Shown here piece after piece: positions 12,367 through 21,380 of a stretch of 64,000 bases of DNA. Each line of letters starts with the position of its first letter. Position 1 is the first letter of the stretch. Below the pieces are notes generated by a model. That model made no database searches. It was not told the origin of the DNA and worked only from the letters and a program-made list of their open reading frames with translations. This stretch comes from Chloroflexota bacterium. GTDB taxonomy: Bacteria; Chloroflexota; Anaerolineae; Caldilineales; Caldilineaceae. A program made the position numbers and the translations under genes. The stretch lies in assembly GCA_016861025.1 (NCBI GenBank), contig BOKO01000003.1:448001-512000 (forward strand), written 5' to 3'.

Positions 12367-14490
12367 TCATGGTGATTGCCGTCGCCACAATTCATAGGCG
12401 CCGGTCGTCAGTGTCTTGCGATAGTTTTCGCGGATGTAATTGTCTAGCAACGCAACGCCGCTGTTGAAGCGGCTGGCGTTTGGCTCGTTTGGGTTGCCCC
12501 ACGTCAACAGCACCAACCACTCCGGCTCCTGCGTTGCAAATTCGGCGACCATCTCCTCCTGCACCGCCCGCGTAGTCGTGACGCCGGGGTGTAACTCGTG
12601 ATAGCGTGTAGCAATTGGGCGACCAGCCAGAAAGTAGATGCTGACATCGTTGATAAAGACGTTGTCGTGGCGCAGCAACCCCGAAAAGATTGGGCCGTGA
12701 TCCGGCGACTGGTGACCGAGAATCTGCACGATCTCTTCCTGCCCTGGCAGCGTCATCACACAGCCAGCGCGCGGCAACGTCGAAAAGCATGCTGTCGGCG
12801 GATGGCGGCGCACATATTCTGACAATTTCACGTATGGTCCCACAAAATAGAGCATCACCGGCACGATCAACAACACGATCACCGGCGTCGCCGCCAGCGG
12901 ACGATCCCACTGCCCGGCAGGAATTTGTCGCACCAGCCACGTGATCAGAATCACCACGACCAGCGACGCCGGCAGCACGTGAATCTCGTCGTACCGGCTC
13001 AACGCCTGCACAAACATGCCGATGCCCATCACGACCAGCGACGCCGCCATGACATCGGTGCGCGCAAACCGCGTGCCGCCCCGCAGCGAACGCACCGCCG
13101 ACCCAACCAGCAGCAGCGTGGACAACCCGTACACCAGCAGCGGGATGTAGAAACGCAGGTAATCCCCCAACATCCGCTCCAGCCGCACATCGACGCCGCC
13201 CGGCCCCGACCAGATCGACCAGTCTGGCGTCAGCGCAGGATACGGCAGCCAGCGCACGGCGCGGAAGGTCGTGGCAGGAAAGATGAGGAGATTGTCAACC
13301 ATCACGCCGAACCCTGCCATGCCGGCAAGATAGCCGTAGAAAGCCACGATCAACAGCAGCGCTGGCGTCGCCGCCGCCACCACATCGAGCAGCAGTCGTT
13401 GGGTGCGTGGACGCCAACCGCGACTGTCATCAGGCGGCAGCAGCCAGGTCAGGATCAGCAGCGCGGCCACCGACGCCGCCGTGTAGAAGCCGAGGTCGAG
13501 CCGAAAAAATGTCGTGAAGCCGGTCAGTACGCCCGCGCCGATCAGCCATCGCCGCCGACTGTCATCCACATAGCGGAAAGCCAACGCCAGCGTCGCAAAA
13601 CCGAGCAGCAGCGCCGGAAAGACCGCATAGCCATAGAAGGTGGCCGCCGCCAGCAACACCGCCGCCGCTGTATAGGGCGCCAACGCCCACTGCCACGAGC
13701 GCAGCAGCCGCGCCGCCAGCACATAGATCACCAGCGCCAGCGCAATACGCACCAATGTGTCGTAGATGCGTTCGACCAGCACCGTCTCGCCCGCAACCGC
13801 AAAGAGCGCCGCCAACGCATAGGACTGACCAGGCGGATAGATTGCCCAATAGTCGCGGAACGGAACGTCGCCGTTCAGGATGCGCATTCCGTTGACCAAC
13901 GCCAACCCTTCGTCGTAGAGGTTGATCGGGAACTTGATCGGCAACACGATCAGGACAGCGCCGCCAACGAGCATAACGGCGCGCACCACCCACGTCAGCG
14001 TCGCCGATTGCTGGACACCGGTCGAAACGACGGAGTCCCGTTGCAGCACAGTGCGCGTCCAGGCATAGACGAGCAGGACGATGATCAGGATCAATACGCT
14101 GATCAGGTTTACCGCGCCAGCGATCACTTCAAGCGCCAGACGCAGCGTCTGCGTTGTTGCCAGAATCAGCGCCAGGAGGCCGAGGACGCGTGCAAACCGC
14201 GTAAAGACGTTGCGTTTCGGTACGCCGTGCCGGTAATACGCTTCGGTGGCGACGACCAGAGCGGTCAACGCAACCACAAGCGCAACGACGCCAAACTGAT
14301 TAAACAGATGAACGGCGTAGCGATCCCAGGTCGTGAAGACCATCGCCATCTGATAGAGGTCGCGCACAGCGAAGGCAACCAACAACCCGACCAGGAATGT
14401 GAATAACCACAATCCGTACGCAAGGATATAGGCGCTTACCGGCGGCTGAGCGAACTCCTGACCTGGATTACGCCGCGAGAGACTTGACAC
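12367..14490 (-). CDS. Polytopic membrane protein, GT-C glycosyltransferase-like
   Basis: About 707 residues with roughly a dozen hydrophobic helices and a C-terminal soluble part. The first extracytoplasmic loop has YDEGLALVNGMRILNGDVPF followed by RDYWAIYPPG, which resembles the acidic catalytic loop and Pro-Gly motif of GT-C (PMT/ArnT-like) enzymes that use lipid-linked sugars. No specific subfamily is recognised. The longest frame begins with TTG at 14526, but GTG at 14490 has GGGAGG about 11 bases upstream and is preferred. Either way the start overlaps the end of the ATPase gene (stop at 14468), which suggests translational coupling to the importer operon. Its link to uptake is unclear. 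Confidence 0.7.
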   Translation of the reverse strand: MSSLSRRNPGQEFAQPPVSAYILAYGLWLFTFLVGLLVAFAVRDLYQMAMVFTTWDRYAVHLFNQFGVVALVVALTALVVATEAYYRHGVPKRNVFTRFARVLGLLALILATTQTLRLALEVIAGAVNLISVLILIIVLLVYAWTRTVLQRDSVVSTGVQQSATLTWVVRAVMLVGGAVLIVLPIKFPINLYDEGLALVNGMRILNGDVPFRDYWAIYPPGQSYALAALFAVAGETVLVERIYDTLVRIALALVIYVLAARLLRSWQWALAPYTAAAVLLAAATFYGYAVFPALLLGFATLALAFRYVDDSRRRWLIGAGVLTGFTTFFRLDLGFYTAASVAALLILTWLLPPDDSRGWRPRTQRLLLDVVAAATPALLLIVAFYGYLAGMAGFGVMVDNLLIFPATTFRAVRWLPYPALTPDWSIWSGPGGVDVRLERMLGDYLRFYIPLLVYGLSTLLLVGSAVRSLRGGTRFARTDVMAASLVVMGIGMFVQALSRYDEIHVLPASLVVVILITWLVRQIPAGQWDRPLAATPVIVLLIVPVMLYFVGPYVKLSEYVRRHPPTACFSTLPRAGCVMTLPGQEEIVQILGHQSPDHGPIFSGLLRHDNVFINDVSIYFLAGRPIATRYHELHPGVTTTRAVQEEMVAEFATQEPEWLVLLTWGNPNEPNASRFNSGVALLDNYIRENYRKTLTTGAYELWRRQSP

Positions 14491-15505
14491 GTGGGACAAC
14501 GCCTCCCAGGCTGAGTTCTTCGGCAAAATGGCAGCTAACGAAGTGCCCCGTCTCCAGCTCGCGCAGGTGTGGCTCTTCTTCAGCGCAGCGGTCGTGGGCG
14601 TATTTGCAGCGCGTGCGGAAGACGCATCCCGACGGCAGGCGCGCCAGATCGGGCGGTTCGCCCGCGGTCACGGTGCGATGGCCGCGACGGCGATCGACCG
14701 CGCGCGGCACGGCCGCCAGCAATAGCTCTGTATATGGGTGTTTGGGGCGCGCCAGCAACTCCTCCTTCGGTCCCAACTCAACCAGTTTGCCTGCATACAT
14801 CACCGCGATGCGGTCGCTGATATAGCGAATCACCGACATGTTGTGCGAGACGAAGATGTAGGTCAGTTCTTGCTGCGCCTGCAGATCTTTGAGCAGGTTG
14901 AGAATCTGCGCCTGGATCGACACGTCGAGCGCCGACACTGGCTCATCGGCGATGATCAGCTTTGGCTCGACCACCAGCGCGCGCGCAATGCCGATGCGTT
15001 GGCGTTGGCCGCCGCTGAAGCTGTGTGGATAGCGCCGCAGATGCTCGACGCGCAAGCCCACCTGTTGGATCACCTTTGCCACGCGCTCCTCCAGCTCGCG
15101 ACCGCTGGCGATGTTGTTCACCTTGAGCGGCTCGCCGACGGTCTCCAACACATTCATGCGCGGGTTGAGCGAGGCGTACGGGTCCTGAAAGATCATCTGG
15201 ACGGAGCGCCTGAAGATGCGCATCTGCTCACCGCTCAATTCGGTGACAGGCAACACCTGATCGCCGGTGTTTAGAACGATATTGCCTCCGGTCGGCTCAT
15301 AGACGCGCACCAGGCAGCGCCCCAACGTGGTCTTGCCGCAACCGCTTTCGCCGACGACGCCGAGCACTTCCCCGCGGCGCACGTGCAAGTTGACATCATC
15401 CACCGCCTTGATAAAGGCGACGGTTCGTTTGAAAAAGCCCTTCTGGACGGGGAAATACTTGCGCAGCCCCTCAACTTCCAGCAGCACGTCGTTATTTGCA
15501 GTCAT
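14468..15505 (-). CDS. Opp/Dpp-type ABC transporter ATPase (OppF-like)
   Basis: A 345-residue ATPase that powers uptake of oligopeptides or, in many thermophiles and Chloroflexota, oligosaccharides. Walker A is GESGCGKTT, the signature is SFSGGQRQR, Walker B is LIIADEP, and the C-terminal oligopeptide-transporter domain has the Cys pattern CVFRTRCKYAHDRC. The ATG at 15505 lies 14 bases after the OppD-like stop; the in-frame start at 15556 would overlap that gene. The order of the operon is binding protein, two permeases, OppD-like, then this gene. Confidence 0.93.
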   Translation of the reverse strand: MTANNDVLLEVEGLRKYFPVQKGFFKRTVAFIKAVDDVNLHVRRGEVLGVVGESGCGKTTLGRCLVRVYEPTGGNIVLNTGDQVLPVTELSGEQMRIFRRSVQMIFQDPYASLNPRMNVLETVGEPLKVNNIASGRELEERVAKVIQQVGLRVEHLRRYPHSFSGGQRQRIGIARALVVEPKLIIADEPVSALDVSIQAQILNLLKDLQAQQELTYIFVSHNMSVIRYISDRIAVMYAGKLVELGPKEELLARPKHPYTELLLAAVPRAVDRRRGHRTVTAGEPPDLARLPSGCVFRTRCKYAHDRCAEEEPHLRELETGHFVSCHFAEELSLGGVVPRVKSLAA

Positions 15506-15519
15506 AAGCTGTGCTTTCC

Positions 15520-16551
15520 CTATTTTGACTCCGTGTAAAGGAAGCAGCGCACCCAATGTCTGGGACGCGCCTCGATCATCGGTGGCCGCGATTGGTCGCA
15601 GACGCCCGGAATGCGCTTCTCGCAGCGCGAGTAGAACGGACAGCCCTTGTGTACGGCAAATGGGCTGGGCAATGCGCCGCGGATCGGCGTCAGTCGATCC
15701 AGATCGCCGTCAATAGTTGGGATCGAGCGCCACAGCGCCTCGGTGTAGGGATGCAGCGGGTTGTCGAACAACTCGTCCGTAGACGCCTGCTCCATCACCA
15801 ACCCAAGATACATCACCATCACGTCGTCAGCCACGCCGCCGACGACGGTTAGGTCATGGCTGATGTACATGATCGACATGCCAAACTCCGCCTGCAAATC
15901 CTTGAGCAGTTCCAGGATTTGCGCCTCGATCGTCACGTCGAGCGCCGTGGTTGGCTCGTCGGCGATCACCAGGCGCGGATGACAGACCAGCGCCATCGCA
16001 ATCATGGCGCGCTGGCGCATCCCACCGGAGAATTGGAACGGATAGGCGTCCACGCGTTCTTCAGGTCGCGGGATGCCGACGCGCCGCATCATCTCGATCG
16101 TGCGGTCGCGCGCCTCCTGCTTGCTGACATCAGGATAGTGAATGCGCACCGCCTCCATAATCTGGTTGCCGATGGTGTGCACCGGGCTGAAGGAAGTCAT
16201 CGGCTCCTGGAAGATCATGGAGATTTCCTTGCCGCGGATGTTGCGAATCTCCGCCCCGCTCGGTGGCAGCTCCGTCACATTGACAACGCGCACGCTGGCG
16301 TCGTTTTCAGGCAGGTTGAGCAGCACGCGTCCGCCCGTCACCTTGCCCGGCGGGGACGGGATGATGCCCATGATCGCCTGCGCCGTCACCGACTTGCCCG
16401 AACCGCTCTCGCCGATCACGCCCAGCGTTTTGCCATGCTGAATCTGGAAGCTGACGCCTTCGAGCGCATGCACCGTCCCCTCATGCAGGTTGAACTGCAC
16501 CTTCAAATCTTGCACATCGACCAACACATTGTTCGTATTTTGCATAATCAT
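15520..16551 (-). CDS. Opp/Dpp-type ABC transporter ATPase (OppD-like)
   Basis: A 343-residue ATPase partner of the downstream OppF-like protein. Walker A is GESGSGKSV, the signature is FSGGMRQRA, Walker B is LVIADEPTTALD, the switch His lies in YISHDL, and the C-terminal Cys motif is CPFYSRCEKRIPGVC, typical of the oligopeptide subfamily. The start may be the ATG at 16551 or the one two codons later at 16545; an AGGG lies just upstream. It follows the permease gene at a gap of 35 bases. Confidence 0.93.
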   Translation of the reverse strand: MIMQNTNNVLVDVQDLKVQFNLHEGTVHALEGVSFQIQHGKTLGVIGESGSGKSVTAQAIMGIIPSPPGKVTGGRVLLNLPENDASVRVVNVTELPPSGAEIRNIRGKEISMIFQEPMTSFSPVHTIGNQIMEAVRIHYPDVSKQEARDRTIEMMRRVGIPRPEERVDAYPFQFSGGMRQRAMIAMALVCHPRLVIADEPTTALDVTIEAQILELLKDLQAEFGMSIMYISHDLTVVGGVADDVMVMYLGLVMEQASTDELFDNPLHPYTEALWRSIPTIDGDLDRLTPIRGALPSPFAVHKGCPFYSRCEKRIPGVCDQSRPPMIEARPRHWVRCFLYTESK

Positions 16552-16586
16552 TCGCCCTGATGGGTTTCAACCGATGCGAGAAACGG

Positions 16587-17786
16587 TCACGCCGAATACG
16601 GGTCGGCGGCGTCGCGCAGGCCGTCGCCGACGAAGTTGAAGAGCAGCACGGTGCCGATCACAAAGACCGCCGGAATCAGACGCCACGCCTGCTGCGCCAC
16701 CGCCATGAGATCCTGCGCGTCCTGCAACAGCACGCCCCAACTCACCGCAGGCGGCTGGATGCCAAGCCCCAGGAAGCTGAGTGCGGTCTCGCCGAGAATC
16801 GCAACCGGAATCGCCAGCGTGATCGACACGATCAGATGGCTGGTGAAGCCTGGCATCAGATGACGAAAGATGATGCGCGCCTTGCTGGCGCCGGCCACCT
16901 GCGCCGCCAACGCGTAATCTTCTTCACGCAGCGCCAGCAACTTGCCGCGCACCACGCGCGCCAGCCCCGTCCAGCCCACCGCCGCCAGAATCAACGTGAT
17001 CGCCAGGAACGTTTGCGTCGATGACCAGGTGCGCGGCAATGCAGCCGAAAGCGCCATCCAGAAGGGGATCAACGGGATCGAGATGATCACATCGATCAAG
17101 CGCTGGATGATCTCGTCGGTGGTGCCGCCAAAATAGCCGGAGATGCCGCCGATCGCTACACCGATCACAAAACTGATCAACACGCCGAGGATGCCGATCG
17201 AAAGCGAGATGCGCGATCCAAATATCGTGCGTGAAAAAATGTCGCGCCCAAGCTGATCGGTGCCAAAGAGCAAGATCGGCGGCGCGCCTTCGGCTGTGCC
17301 AAAAAGGTGAATGTTGGTCTGCCAGGAACCGAACATGGTGTACGGCTCCCCTTCCACAAAGAATAGAATCGGGTATGGGGTGCTGGCGTCCTCGGTGAAG
17401 ACATATCTGAATGTCGCCTGATCCAGCGTTCGCTCCACGCGGTAAATAAAGGGGCGATGCAGCCTTCCTTCATGAAAAATGTGGATGCTGCTTGGCGGCG
17501 CCATTTGCATACCGGTCATACGCGTGGTCGCGGAATAGGGGCTGACAAACTCTGCAAAGATCGCGCACAGATAGAGGACGACGAGCACAAACAGCGAAAA
17601 CATCGCCAATCGATGACGCTGGAAGCGCCACATGATCAACTTCCACGGATTGGCGTAGTAGAAGCGCTCATCTGCAGCTTCCAGCCGCTCATCAATCGCA
17701 CTAAGGCTGCGGTCTTCAAGTTCATCGAGCAAAGGGGCGCCGCCGGCAATGCTGCCTTCTGTGCGTTCGGAAATCTGTGTGCTCAT
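16587..17786 (-). CDS. Opp/Dpp-type ABC transporter permease (OppC-like)
   Basis: A 399-residue inner-membrane permease. A cytoplasmic N-tail precedes a first helix (about residues 60-82). A long extracytoplasmic loop of over 100 residues follows, then five helices, with the ATPase-contact loop around GASKARIIFRHLMPG. The loop after the first helix is longer than in E. coli DppC, as is usual for sugar-linked members of the family. The ATG shares ATGA with the stop of the upstream permease gene, so translation of the two is coupled. Confidence 0.92.
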   Translation of the reverse strand: MSTQISERTEGSIAGGAPLLDELEDRSLSAIDERLEAADERFYYANPWKLIMWRFQRHRLAMFSLFVLVVLYLCAIFAEFVSPYSATTRMTGMQMAPPSSIHIFHEGRLHRPFIYRVERTLDQATFRYVFTEDASTPYPILFFVEGEPYTMFGSWQTNIHLFGTAEGAPPILLFGTDQLGRDIFSRTIFGSRISLSIGILGVLISFVIGVAIGGISGYFGGTTDEIIQRLIDVIISIPLIPFWMALSAALPRTWSSTQTFLAITLILAAVGWTGLARVVRGKLLALREEDYALAAQVAGASKARIIFRHLMPGFTSHLIVSITLAIPVAILGETALSFLGLGIQPPAVSWGVLLQDAQDLMAVAQQAWRLIPAVFVIGTVLLFNFVGDGLRDAADPYSA

Positions 17787-18781
17787 TTGCTGAGACCTCC
17801 ATAGCGGATGCGCGGATCCGCCCAGGCCAGGTAAATATCGGAGATCAAACTGCCAATAATCGTCAACGCGCTCAGAATGAGCACGATGCTGCCGGTCAAA
17901 TACATGTCTTGCGCCAACGTAGCTCGCAAGAGCAGCGGGCCAATCGACGGCACACTCAACACAATCGAGATGAGCACCTCGCCCGCAAAAATAGCGGGCA
18001 GCAGCCAGCCGATCGTGCTGAAGACCGGGTTTAGCGCCAACCGCACCGGATATTTGAAAAGAAGCCGTATTTCCGACACGCCCTTTGCTCGCGCCGTGAC
18101 AACATATTGTTTTTTCAATTCGTCGAGCAGGTTGCCGCGCAGCACGCGGATTGTGGAGCCGGCGCTTGCCATGCCAATAATAACCAGCGGCAAGATCATG
18201 TGTTTGAGCATATCGATGGCTTTGGCGAGACTCCAGGGTTTGTCCAGAAACTCTTTTGAGTAGAGCCCCAGGGCTGAAAAACCCAAATATTGGTTTGCCG
18301 CCCAGGCAAGGATCATCGCCAACAAAAAGCCCGGCGTCGCCAACCCGATAAACCCGATAAAGGTCGCCAAATAATCAACCAATGAATATTGGTGCGTGGC
18401 GGAATAGATGCCGATTGGGATGGCGATCAACCACGAGAAGACCAACGCCATCAACGAGATTGCCAGCGTGATCGGCAACCGTTCTGCGATCACTTCGCTC
18501 ACCGGTTTTCCCCACTGAAACGACCAGCCAAAATCACCGCGCGTCACGATGCCGGACACCCATTTGAAGTAGCGCATATAAGCAGGCTGATCAAACCCGT
18601 ACATTGTGATCAGACGTTGCGCTTCCTGATCGGACAATTCAATGCCTGACGTGCGCAACTGCGTAATGTATGTCGAGACCCAATCGCCCGGCGGCAGTTC
18701 AATCACGAAGAACGCAATGAACGACACCAGGAACAGAATCGGGATCAGCATCACCAGACGGCGGATAATATAGACAAGCAC
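17783..18781 (-). CDS. Opp/Dpp-type ABC transporter permease (OppB-like)
   Basis: A 332-residue permease with six predicted helices. The N-terminus (YIIRRLVMLIPILFLVSF) is typical of the family, and the ATPase-contact loop is VVTARAKGVSE. The start is the GTG at 18781, supported by AGGAGG at a 9-base spacing. It is separated from the binding-protein gene by 204 bases that hold two hairpins (18831-18893 and 18933-18970). Such hairpins are common at this position and allow the binding protein to be made in excess of the permease. Confidence 0.92.
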   Translation of the reverse strand: MLVYIIRRLVMLIPILFLVSFIAFFVIELPPGDWVSTYITQLRTSGIELSDQEAQRLITMYGFDQPAYMRYFKWVSGIVTRGDFGWSFQWGKPVSEVIAERLPITLAISLMALVFSWLIAIPIGIYSATHQYSLVDYLATFIGFIGLATPGFLLAMILAWAANQYLGFSALGLYSKEFLDKPWSLAKAIDMLKHMILPLVIIGMASAGSTIRVLRGNLLDELKKQYVVTARAKGVSEIRLLFKYPVRLALNPVFSTIGWLLPAIFAGEVLISIVLSVPSIGPLLLRATLAQDMYLTGSIVLILSALTIIGSLISDIYLAWADPRIRYGGLSK

Positions 18782-18830
18782 GTATGGCTACCTCCTGGAA
18801 GTCAACAAATCCACCCTTTATAAATCGGAG

Positions 18831-18893
18831 AGCAGAACATGGTGGACATAAACCACCGGTCATTGCAAGCCGGCGTGTTCACCATGTCCTGCT
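18831..18893 (-). promoter_or_regulatory. Intercistronic stem-loop before the permease genes
   Basis: AGCAGAACATGGTG (18831-18844) pairs with CACCATGTCCTGCT (18880-18893): a 14-bp stem with one mismatch around a 35-base loop. It lies between binding-protein and permease genes and has no U-tract, so it is more likely an RNA-stability or attenuation element than a full terminator. Confidence 0.6.
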
Positions 18894-18932
18894 GAAACAT
18901 CATCACAAGATCACGTCAAGACTATGTCATGC

Positions 18933-18970
18933 GAGCTGGCTGACTAGAATACATCCTTTTCAGCCAGCTC
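18933..18970 (-). promoter_or_regulatory. Stem-loop just after the binding-protein gene
   Basis: A perfect 11-bp inverted repeat, GAGCTGGCTGA (18933-18943) and TCAGCCAGCTC (18960-18970), with a 16-base loop, about 15 bases after the binding-protein stop. No U-tract follows. It probably protects the upstream message from 3' decay or causes partial termination. Confidence 0.6.
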
Positions 18971-18985
18971 TTACGATCTGCTTGA

Positions 18986-20950
18986 CTACTGCTCAAACCA
19001 CAATTGCTCACCTGCAAAGTTCGACGCAATTGCATAGCCAGCGGTCGCCACATTGCGCAGATTCTTCGCCGCAATCATCGGATACTTCACCTGTTCGACG
19101 ATTGTGATCATTGGCAGATTGGCGCGCGACCAGGCAAAAGTCTCTTCCTTGAGCCGATTGAACTCATCCGAGCCGGAGACCGCGCTCCAGCGCGCAGCAT
19201 CCAATGCGTACATATCCATGACCCACTGCGGCGGCTCCTCACCCTGGGCGCCGCCAGTGTTGTACCAGAGCTGCCAAGCGCGACCAACGCGGTTCATAGC
19301 ATTGCCGCTGTAGTCGCTATCCCATCCCTGGTCATGACCCCAGAACATCGTCGCCATGATCTCGTTGGCGTCAATTCTTTGTCCCCAAAGGGTCGGGTCG
19401 ATCTGTTTCACCTGCACGTCAATTCCTATATCCTTCAAATGCTCCGAAACCAGTTCCGCCACAGGCGCCAGGTCAGGAGCGTGTGCGCCGTGCTCGAGGA
19501 GAATTGAGAAGGGCTGGCCGTCGACCATGCGCATCCCGTTGGCGCCGCGTTCGGTCAGACCCATTTCGTCCAACAATGCGTTCGCCCTGGCGACATCATA
19601 TTGCGAGAATTCCTCGCCAACGCTGACCAGCGGTTTGCTTGCAAAGCCGTAGTAGACGCTCTCGATGATCTCGTCGCGGTCAATGGCAAGGCTCAACGCC
19701 TGGCGGAAACGAATATCCTGCGCCAACTTGCGCCAGGTTTCGTCGGGGAAGGTCTGGTTGAGATAGAGGATGCTGGAGTCGACATGCATGTCGGTCAGCA
19801 CTGTGCGGAAGCCGCCGCGTTCCTCATTTTCCTTATAGAGCGGCACTTTGACCAATGCCGTGCTCTCGCGCAGGAAGTCGACATCGCCAGCCAGTACGCG
19901 CTGGTTGACCATCTCGACATCTTCCACCTGCACAGAAACAATGCGGTCGATGTACGGAAGCTGCTTGCCCTCAGTGTCAACCTTCCAATAGTACGGGTTG
20001 CGGTCAAAGACCTTAACGCCAGTCGTCTCGGACGGCACCGAAATCCATGGGTTCAGAGTTGGGAACCCGATACAGCGGTCGGCGGTCACATGCCAGTTCT
20101 CACACCGTTTCTGGCTGGTGAACAGCGTCCACCACTCATCAGTGAGGTTGTTCTTTGCCAGTTCCTCCGCCATTTCTTCGATCGGTGTGAAGTCCGGATG
20201 CCATTTCTTCAACACATGGCTGGGATTGACCAGCACCGTATACCCATTCCAGCCTTCGATGGTAATATTGCGTAAGAACCCACCGTACGGCTTGGTTGCG
20301 GTAAGCTTGAAGGTGTAGTCGTCAAGAATCTCAAGCGTCATCGGGTCGCCGCCCGGATCATAGCCGGTGCGGAAGCGCGCCGGCACACCGCCAGGGAACA
20401 GTTTGTCGTTCCCGTAAATGTTCTCCCAGGTGAAACGCACATCCTCGGTCGTCACCGGTGTGCCATCCGACCACTTCAGCCCTTCGCGCATCTTGAAGGT
20501 GAAGACCGTGTTGTCGTCACTCACCTCAAAGCTCTCCAACACGTTGCCGCGGATGCCCTGCACGCTCAGATCGGGCGCCGACAGCAGCGGCTCGTTGAGC
20601 ATGACGAAGACATCCGGCGCCCAGTCTGCGACGCTGTGTGCGGTGTTGAGCGTGCCACCGTACTGACCCGGCGCCCAATCCGGCACATTTTCTTCGCTAA
20701 GCAGCACGCCTGGCCCCACCACAAACGGCACTTTGGGCAGGCGCTCTTCCAAGGGCGGCAGCGTGCCAGCAGCCACCGCAGCCGCCAGCGATGGCGCTTC
20801 CTTGGCGACCTCGCCCGACGGCGCCGCCGCAGCTGGCGCTTCAGCAGCAGGCGGCTGCGCAGCCGGCGCCTCGGCAGCGGGCGCACCGCCACAAGCAGCA
20901 AGCAGCAAGACCAGAATGACAAGCAGACTCGCAAACTTGACCTTTCCCAT
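18986..20950 (-). CDS. ABC transporter substrate-binding lipoprotein (SBP family 5)
   Basis: A 654-residue extracellular binding protein for the downstream Opp/Dpp-type permeases. The signal peptide ends at lipobox LLAAC with C20 as the lipidated residue. An Ala/Pro-rich tether follows (about residues 22-55), then the family 5 fold with the conserved opening TLNTAHSV and DVRFTWENIY. GGAGAGGAG lies before the ATG at 20950. It is longer than E. coli OppA (about 540 residues), as is typical for binding proteins that take oligosaccharides in this group. Because the gene lies directly downstream of a rhamnosidase, rhamnose-containing oligosaccharides are the likely ligand; that is inference. Confidence 0.92.
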   Translation of the reverse strand: MGKVKFASLLVILVLLLAACGGAPAAEAPAAQPPAAEAPAAAAPSGEVAKEAPSLAAAVAAGTLPPLEERLPKVPFVVGPGVLLSEENVPDWAPGQYGGTLNTAHSVADWAPDVFVMLNEPLLSAPDLSVQGIRGNVLESFEVSDDNTVFTFKMREGLKWSDGTPVTTEDVRFTWENIYGNDKLFPGGVPARFRTGYDPGGDPMTLEILDDYTFKLTATKPYGGFLRNITIEGWNGYTVLVNPSHVLKKWHPDFTPIEEMAEELAKNNLTDEWWTLFTSQKRCENWHVTADRCIGFPTLNPWISVPSETTGVKVFDRNPYYWKVDTEGKQLPYIDRIVSVQVEDVEMVNQRVLAGDVDFLRESTALVKVPLYKENEERGGFRTVLTDMHVDSSILYLNQTFPDETWRKLAQDIRFRQALSLAIDRDEIIESVYYGFASKPLVSVGEEFSQYDVARANALLDEMGLTERGANGMRMVDGQPFSILLEHGAHAPDLAPVAELVSEHLKDIGIDVQVKQIDPTLWGQRIDANEIMATMFWGHDQGWDSDYSGNAMNRVGRAWQLWYNTGGAQGEEPPQWVMDMYALDAARWSAVSGSDEFNRLKEETFAWSRANLPMITIVEQVKYPMIAAKNLRNVATAGYAIASNFAGEQLWFEQ

Positions 20951-21264
20951 AGGACTCCTCTCCTTGTTTAGAAACGCATGAATGGATATGGAAAACAGCG
21001 TTCTTTTGCTGTAAACCGGGTGTAGCTAACCACAGGAACAGCCAGATACACTGTGACCAACGCGTACACACCGACAACGAGACGCGGCTCAGGTTGAGCC
21101 GAATCGCATTGTCAAGCGCTCCATGGGGATTGCGGTCGAATCACAAAACCTCGCCGCCAGAACGCCACGGCCTATGCAGAAGGCGAAAAACAGAAAACCA
21201 AGTCAACTATTATGTTTTGCTTGCGAACCAACATTGATTACTTTCGATCTGGGAAACTGTAAAC

Positions 21265-21293
21265 AATTTAACACACTTTGCAGGCCGTGTCAA
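21265..21293 (-). promoter_or_regulatory. Sigma-70-type promoter for the ABC importer operon
   Basis: On the minus strand, TTGACA (21293-21288), a 17-base spacer and TAAATT (21270-21265). The predicted start is near 21258, giving a 5' leader of about 300 bases before the ATG at 20950. The gap 20951-21380 holds no gene; the leader shows no recognisable riboswitch. Confidence 0.7.
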
Positions 21294-21380
21294 TCTATGT
21301 TTCAGGCATTTTCAAACGCAAATCTCGAAATCAAAGCGCACCTTTTCCGGGGCCAAACGCCCACAACGATGGTGGATGCG

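Noticed and set aside
12925..14406. A 493-residue plus-strand frame
   Set aside because: Antisense to the membrane protein gene; composition rich in His, Arg and Gln, typical of shadow frames in GC-rich DNA.
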